Source: Sphingomonas sp. (lineage in GTDB: Bacteria > Pseudomonadota > Alphaproteobacteria > Sphingomonadales > Sphingomonadaceae). From it: a DNA stretch of 64,000 bases. The notes below the pieces were generated by a model, which saw only the letters and a program-made list of their open reading frames with translations, made no database searches and had not been told where the DNA came from. How positions within the stretch are numbered: position 1 is the first letter of the stretch; each line of letters begins with the position of its first letter. The stretch lies in assembly GCF_017745215.1 (NCBI RefSeq), contig NZ_JAGHZV010000005.1, positions 1 to 64,000 on the forward strand, given 5' to 3'. The position numbers and the translations under genes are program-made. Shown here piece by piece: positions 60,119-64,000 of the stretch.

Positions 60119-61759
60119 TCAGTCCGCCTTCTTCTTCGCGGCCTTCTTCGGCTTCTCGGCCGCAGCTTCATCGGCCGGAGCCTCGGCCTTCTTGGCCTTC
60201 TTCTTCGGCGCTTCCTCGGTCACGTCCTCAACAGCAGGGGCTTCCTCGGCCTTGGCCTTCTTGGCGGCAGCCTTCTTCGCCGGCTTCTCCTCGGCGGCCG
60301 GAGCCTCCTCGGTCACTGCTTCGGCTTCGGCCTGCTTCGCCTTGGCGGCCTTCTTGGGCTTGGCGCCATGGTCGTGATCATGGTGATGATCATGGCCGCA
60401 ATCCGGGCCATGGACGTGGGGGATCGCACCCTCTTCGCTCTCGATCGCCGCCTCGAGCTCCTCGCGCGTCACTTCGCGCTCGGTCACCTCGGCCTTGTCG
60501 AACAGGAAGTCGACCACCTTGTCCTCGAACAGCGGCGCGCGCAGCTGGGCAGCGGCAAGCGGCTCCTGGCGGACATAAGCGATGAACCGCTCGCGGTCGG
60601 CCGGCGTGTATTGCTGCGCGGCCTGCATGATGAGCTGGTTCATCTCCTGCGGCGAGACTTCGACGCCGTGGGCGTTGCCGATCTCGGAGAGCAACAGGCC
60701 CAGGCGCACGCGGCGCTCGGCGATCGCCTGATAGTCGCCGCGCTCGGCCTCGAGCTCGGCCTTGGCCGCGTCGACGTCCTCCTCATGCTCGGCCTCGTGC
60801 TGGAGCTGCGCCCAGATCTGGTCGAACTCGGCCGCCACCATCGACGGCGGCACCGGGAAGTCGTGGCCCGCGGCGAGCTGGTCGAGCAGCTTGCGCTTCA
60901 TATAGGTGCGGGTGAGCCCGAGGTTCTGCTGCTCGAGCTGGCCCTTCAGCAGCCCCTTGAGCTGCTCGAGGCTCTGCAGGCCGAGGTTGGTCGCCAGCGC
61001 GTCGTCGAGCACGGGATCGCTCGCGGTCTTGATCGCCGTGACCTTGACGTCGAAGGTCGCGTCCTTGGCGGCGAGGTCGGCCACGCCGTAATCGGCCGGG
61101 AAGGTGACGTTGAGCGTCTTCTCGTCGCCGAGCTTGACGCCGACCAGCTGCTCCTCGAAGCCCGGGATCAGCCGGCCCGAGCCGAGCTCGACCGCCATGC
61201 CCTCGCCGGTGCCGCCGTCGAAGGCGACGCCGTCGACCTTGCCGGCGAAGTCCATCGTCACCTGGTCGCCGGTCGCGGCCTTGTGCTTGGGCTCGGCGTC
61301 CTCCCAGCGCTTCTGCTGGCTCGCGAGCTGCTTGAGCTGCTCGTCGACGGCTTCGTCGGGCACGGGCACGACCAGCCGCTCGAGCGCGATGCCTTCGATC
61401 GAGGGCGTCGGCACGTCGGGGAGCACTTCGAGCTCGACCTTGACCTCGGCGTCGCCGCCGGGGGCATAGTCGCCTTCGAGGCTGACCGAGGGCGACATCG
61501 CCGGGCGAAGCTTGTTCTTCGCGATCAGCGACTGGATGCCTTCCTGGATCGAGCTGTTGAGCGCGTCCTGCGCCAGCGCCTCGCCGTGCATCTTGCGCAC
61601 CAGGTTGGTGGGAACCTTGCCGGGGCGGAAGCCGGGCATGCGGATTTGCGGGGCGACGCGCTTCACTTCGGCATCGACCTTGGCGTCGATGTCCTTGGCA
61701 CTGATCTTGAGCGTGTAGGCGCGCTTCAGGCCCTCGTTCAACGTCTCGACAGTCTGCAT
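60119..61759 (-). CDS. tig: Trigger factor with His-rich and Lys/Ala-rich C-terminal tail
   Basis: Ribosome-associated chaperone and prolyl isomerase, 546 aa against about 430 in E. coli. Ribosome-binding signature PGFRPGKVP (about residues 43-51), FKBP-type PPIase (about 155-240), helical C-domain to about 430. Extra tail: HVHGPDCGHDHHHDHDH (about 440-456), a likely metal-binding cluster, then about 90 residues of Lys/Ala/Glu repeats. ATG 61759 gives the standard MQTVETLNEGL start. Confidence 0.96.
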   Translation of the reverse strand: MQTVETLNEGLKRAYTLKISAKDIDAKVDAEVKRVAPQIRMPGFRPGKVPTNLVRKMHGEALAQDALNSSIQEGIQSLIAKNKLRPAMSPSVSLEGDYAPGGDAEVKVELEVLPDVPTPSIEGIALERLVVPVPDEAVDEQLKQLASQQKRWEDAEPKHKAATGDQVTMDFAGKVDGVAFDGGTGEGMAVELGSGRLIPGFEEQLVGVKLGDEKTLNVTFPADYGVADLAAKDATFDVKVTAIKTASDPVLDDALATNLGLQSLEQLKGLLKGQLEQQNLGLTRTYMKRKLLDQLAAGHDFPVPPSMVAAEFDQIWAQLQHEAEHEEDVDAAKAELEAERGDYQAIAERRVRLGLLLSEIGNAHGVEVSPQEMNQLIMQAAQQYTPADRERFIAYVRQEPLAAAQLRAPLFEDKVVDFLFDKAEVTEREVTREELEAAIESEEGAIPHVHGPDCGHDHHHDHDHGAKPKKAAKAKQAEAEAVTEEAPAAEEKPAKKAAAKKAKAEEAPAVEDVTEEAPKKKAKKAEAPADEAAAEKPKKAAKKKAD

Positions 61760-61821
61760 TCTTCTCGACTTCCAATCAGATTCGGGATTCGGCCGATTGC
61801 GCGGGCTAACGAGCAACGGCC

Positions 61822-61906
61822 TGGTGCGGGCGAAGGGACTCGAACCCCCACATCTTGCGATACTGGAACCTAAATCCAGCGCGTCTACCAGTTCCGCCAC
61901 GCCCGC
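61822..61906 (-). tRNA. tRNA-Leu (TAG)
   Basis: 85 nt including CCA, with the long variable arm expected of Leu. Acceptor GCGGGCG/CGCCCGC, anticodon stem CTGGA/TCCAG with loop TTTAGGT, anticodon TAG, T-loop TTCGAGT. Confidence 0.95.
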
Positions 61907-62013
61907 AGGGGCACCGCCGGTCGCGCGGCTCTATAGCAACCATGGGCCCGGGAGCAAGCCGCAAGGCAACGCGCGGACGGTATGGTGCGTTTTATCGGGA
62001 AAGGAGTTCCGCC

Positions 62014-62193
62014 ATGCCCGTCGAACCGCCCGTCCAGCCCACCGTTCCGCCACCCGACATGCCGCCGGTGCCCGGTCCCGGCACGCCCGAGCCCGCGCCG
62101 CCTGAAGTCCAGCCGCCGGTCCCCGACATCGACGTGCCGGCGCCCCAGCCCGCGGGCGACCCGGGAATCGCGCCGGGCCAGCCGATCGGCTAG
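62014..62193 (+). CDS. 59-aa proline-rich micro-protein
   Basis: ATG 62014 is preceded by AAAGGAG with 7 nt spacing, close to ideal. 24 of 59 residues are proline, arranged as PPVQPTVPPP-like, acidic, with no Lys, Arg, Cys, Phe, Tyr or Trp. One PPP run would need EF-P for efficient translation. No signal or membrane segment. Family not recognised; probably an intrinsically disordered linker-like peptide. Confidence 0.6.
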   Translation: MPVEPPVQPTVPPPDMPPVPGPGTPEPAPPEVQPPVPDIDVPAPQPAGDPGIAPGQPIG

Positions 62194-62203
62194 CCCCTCC
62201 GCC

Positions 62204-62917
62204 TCAGTTGCGCGCGGCTGCGGCGGCCAGGGCTCCGTCGACGTCGAGCAGCGTCTCGCGCGCGATCTCGGCCGGGTGGGGAATGCGATTCCCCTCCGCC
62301 GCCTCGCGCGCGACCAGCGCCGTGAAGGTGCGCCACGCCGCGGCTTCGCTGTCTCGCGCGCCCTTTTCGGCGAGCATGTCGTAATTGGCGTCCGAGACGG
62401 CGCGGGCGAGGCTGCCGAGCGTCTTCCAGTCGCCGGCGAACTCGCCCGGATCGAACCAGCCGACCGCGAGGCACGCCGCGCCCACCCCCAGCCCGGTCCA
62501 CCACGACCCGTCCCAGAAGGCCCAGGCACCGAGAGCGCCCAGCGCGACGACGGCGATCAGCGTGAACGCCGACATCGGCGGGCGCGGCACGGCGAGGCCG
62601 GTCTCGCGCTCGAGGATCGCGCGTACCTCGCGAGGCCAGGGCAGCTCCTGGTCGGCAAGCGGAGTCGCGGGGCGCGGATCGGTCTCGCGCCACAACGGGG
62701 CGAGCGCGCGGCGGAGCGCGTTGAAGGTCATCACCATCCCCTCGCGCTCGCCTTCGCCCGAGGAGGGCCGCAGCCGCATCAGCTCGTCGAACAGATCGCC
62801 GACGGTGCGGACGTGGCGGAGATCGCGGGGGAATCGGACGCCGAACGACTTCTCGAGCTCGGGCATCAGGCCCAGGCTGAAATCATCGCCATCGATGAGC
62901 ACCGAATCGAGCGGCAT
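62204..62917 (-). CDS. Hypothetical protein with carrier-like N-terminus and one membrane region
   Basis: 237 aa. The N-terminus reads MPLDSVLIDGDDFSLGL and then LEKSFGVRFPRDLRHVRTVGDLFDEL, a pattern reminiscent of acyl-carrier helices II-III, without clear proof. A central hydrophobic hairpin (about residues 118-155) anchors it; the rest is charged. No recognised family. Confidence 0.65.
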   Translation of the reverse strand: MPLDSVLIDGDDFSLGLMPELEKSFGVRFPRDLRHVRTVGDLFDELMRLRPSSGEGEREGMVMTFNALRRALAPLWRETDPRPATPLADQELPWPREVRAILERETGLAVPRPPMSAFTLIAVVALGALGAWAFWDGSWWTGLGVGAACLAVGWFDPGEFAGDWKTLGSLARAVSDANYDMLAEKGARDSEAAAWRTFTALVAREAAEGNRIPHPAEIARETLLDVDGALAAAAARN

Positions 62918-62975
62918 GCCATCGGGCTAGCACAGCCCCAGGCCCTGCCGGAAGCGCAACCCGCGCCGCAACCCC

Positions 62976-63596
62976 TCAGGGCGCCACGCGCCGCGCGGTC
63001 AGAATCTTCACGGGCGCGACCGGGATCTCGCCCTTGAACGAACCCATGATCATCGCATCGGGCGACCGCGGCGCGTCGAAGATCCTGAGCACGACGTCCT
63101 GCCCCTCGACCACGCGCGCGAAGGCGGCATAGCCGAGGTTGTCGCCTGGCTTCGACGGATCGGCGTCGAACGAGGGCTGGTCGCCGACCATGATGGTGAA
63201 CTCGCCCTGCGCGGTGCCGGGCGCGAGCCGCGGCATCGAGAGGGTGAAGTCGAGGTGCTTGATCCCCGTGAGCGTGGTCGGCTCGTGCCTGATCCTGGGC
63301 AGCACCTTCTTGGGGGCGTTCTGCACCCCGAACTGGACGAAGCCGAAGTGATCGGCGACCTTCACCACGCGGTAGAAGGTGATGCCGTCGAGCCGGCGCT
63401 GGTCGACGTACTTCAGGAAATTGGCCGCGGTGACCGGCGCCTTGTCGGCATAGACCTCGACGACGATCCGCCCGGCGGCGGTCTCCAGCGCCACGCGCGG
63501 GTTGGCGGCGGGAGCAGACGCGGGCGCAGGCACGGTCTGGGCGAAGGCGGGGAAGGCGAGGAGCGCCGCCAGCAACACGAGAATCGTCCGGATCAT
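62976..63596 (-). CDS. Periplasmic cyclophilin-type peptidyl-prolyl isomerase
   Basis: 206 aa from ATG 63596 (GGAGGGG 5 nt upstream). Signal peptide LVLLAALLAFPAFAQ, then a cyclophilin core: GRIVVEVYADKAPVTAANFLKYV, GITFYRVVK, FGFVQFG, and GEFTIMVGDQPSFD. The usual catalytic FHRVI is FYRVV and QGGD is replaced by FGFVQFG, so activity may be low. It acts in envelope protein folding. Confidence 0.88.
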   Translation of the reverse strand: MIRTILVLLAALLAFPAFAQTVPAPASAPAANPRVALETAAGRIVVEVYADKAPVTAANFLKYVDQRRLDGITFYRVVKVADHFGFVQFGVQNAPKKVLPRIRHEPTTLTGIKHLDFTLSMPRLAPGTAQGEFTIMVGDQPSFDADPSKPGDNLGYAAFARVVEGQDVVLRIFDAPRSPDAMIMGSFKGEIPVAPVKILTARRVAP

Positions 63597-63657
63597 TGCC
63601 ACCCCTCCGCCAGTTTCGCCGCGATCCTAGCCCGCGCAATCGCGCGGGCAAGCGGGG

Positions 63658-64000
63658 TCAGCTCGCTGAAGGTGCCCGGCAACCATAGGCCTCGGCATAG
63701 GGCTTGCCCCAGCAGCCGAGCAGCCCGTCGAGCACGTCGAGGTTGAGCGGCCATTGGACCCGCCACGGCGTGCCGTCCGGCAGCAGGATCGGCTTGCCGT
63801 CGGGGCCGCGCGCTTCTTCCTGGAAGTCGGCCGGTCGCGGCACGGCGGCGAGCTTGGCGCGTACCGCCTCCAGTCCGGCGCGGTCGCCGCGGACGAAGGC
63901 GATGCTGCCGTCGACATAGAGGTTCCAGGCACGATCATAGCCGTTCGTCCCGGGCTTGCGCGATTTCTCGAACAGCGGCGCAGCGGCGGCATAGTCGCCG
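63658..64000 (-). CDS. Hypothetical protein, truncated by window end
   Basis: C-terminal 113 residues of a minus-strand gene that enters from beyond 64000. The visible part has a TPR-like helical stretch (AAAAPLFEKSRKPG, then RGDRAGLEAVRAKLAAV) and a Trp/Asp/Leu-rich end (WPLNLDVLDGLLGCWGKPYAEAYGC). Possibly periplasmic, judging by the two cysteines near the end; no family assigned. Confidence 0.6.
   Translation of the reverse strand, partial: GDYAAAAPLFEKSRKPGTNGYDRAWNLYVDGSIAFVRGDRAGLEAVRAKLAAVPRPADFQEEARGPDGKPILLPDGTPWRVQWPLNLDVLDGLLGCWGKPYAEAYGCRAPSAS

Noticed and set aside
61760..61900. N-terminal extension of trigger factor
   Set aside because: It overlaps tRNA-Leu and adds non-homologous residues before the conserved MQTVETLNEG start.

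Overview
The window is GC-rich alphaproteobacterial chromosome, most likely Sphingomonadales (Sphingomonas or a close relative). The signs are an exosortase A (XrtA)-type exopolysaccharide cluster plus a PEP-CTERM protein, a large TonB-dependent receptor, a ccmCDEFGH-type cytochrome c maturation operon, the lon-hup and clpP/clpX neighbourhoods, and about a dozen copies of a palindromic repeat that reads as [10 protein letters not shown] or VPAFAGMT when translated. No phage, IS element, integrase or CRISPR array was seen. Coding density is high and most same-strand neighbours overlap by 4 nt.

Layout. 1-11.1 kb: the polysaccharide export half of an XrtA locus (tyrosine autokinase, Wzz-type chain-length protein, outer-membrane export lipoprotein), a phosphate block (NUDIX fused to DUF47, Pit transporter), then the exosortase-associated metabolic module (PLP decarboxylase, AMP-ligase, acyl carrier protein, two hydrolases). 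11.2-18.2 kb: trxB, small proteins, tRNA-Met, kup, a VOC protein, and a divergent Lrp/alanine dehydrogenase pair. 18.3-23.3 kb: a ccm operon in which all six junctions overlap by 4 nt. 23.4-30.8 kb: an ECF41 sigma factor with its carboxymuconolactone-decarboxylase target and a textbook ECF41 promoter, TetR, O-methyltransferase, leucine-dehydrogenase family enzyme, tRNA-His, a degenerate GspE-like ATPase and a prolyl 4-hydroxylase. 31-37 kb: a lipoprotein/TonB receptor pair preceded by an 11-nt-periodic array resembling a Pho box, an FkbM methyltransferase and tRNA-Val. 37-52.5 kb: hup, lon, then about 9 kb of accessory genes (M1 aminopeptidase, an AT-richer TIR/six-TM protein, ICMT, NCS1 permease, MgtC-like protein), then clpX, a GT61 glycosyltransferase and clpP. 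52.5-64 kb: acyltransferase, GT2, pyrB with an apparently inactive dihydroorotase, PEP-CTERM protein, LuxR-type regulator, HPP protein, ruvX, trigger factor, tRNA-Leu, a proline-rich micro-protein, and a cyclophilin.

The strongest novel signals are: palindromic repeats sitting in frame inside three genes, including one that supplies most of the CcmH signal peptide; a lone TIR domain joined to six membrane helices; a four-to-five copy Pho-box-like array upstream of an uncharacterised lipoprotein/TonB receptor pair; a GspE-like protein that has lost its ATPase motifs; and three otherwise intact genes with good ribosome-binding sites but ATT, ATC or ACG where ATG is expected. All family names come from recognising motifs by eye; no database search was run.
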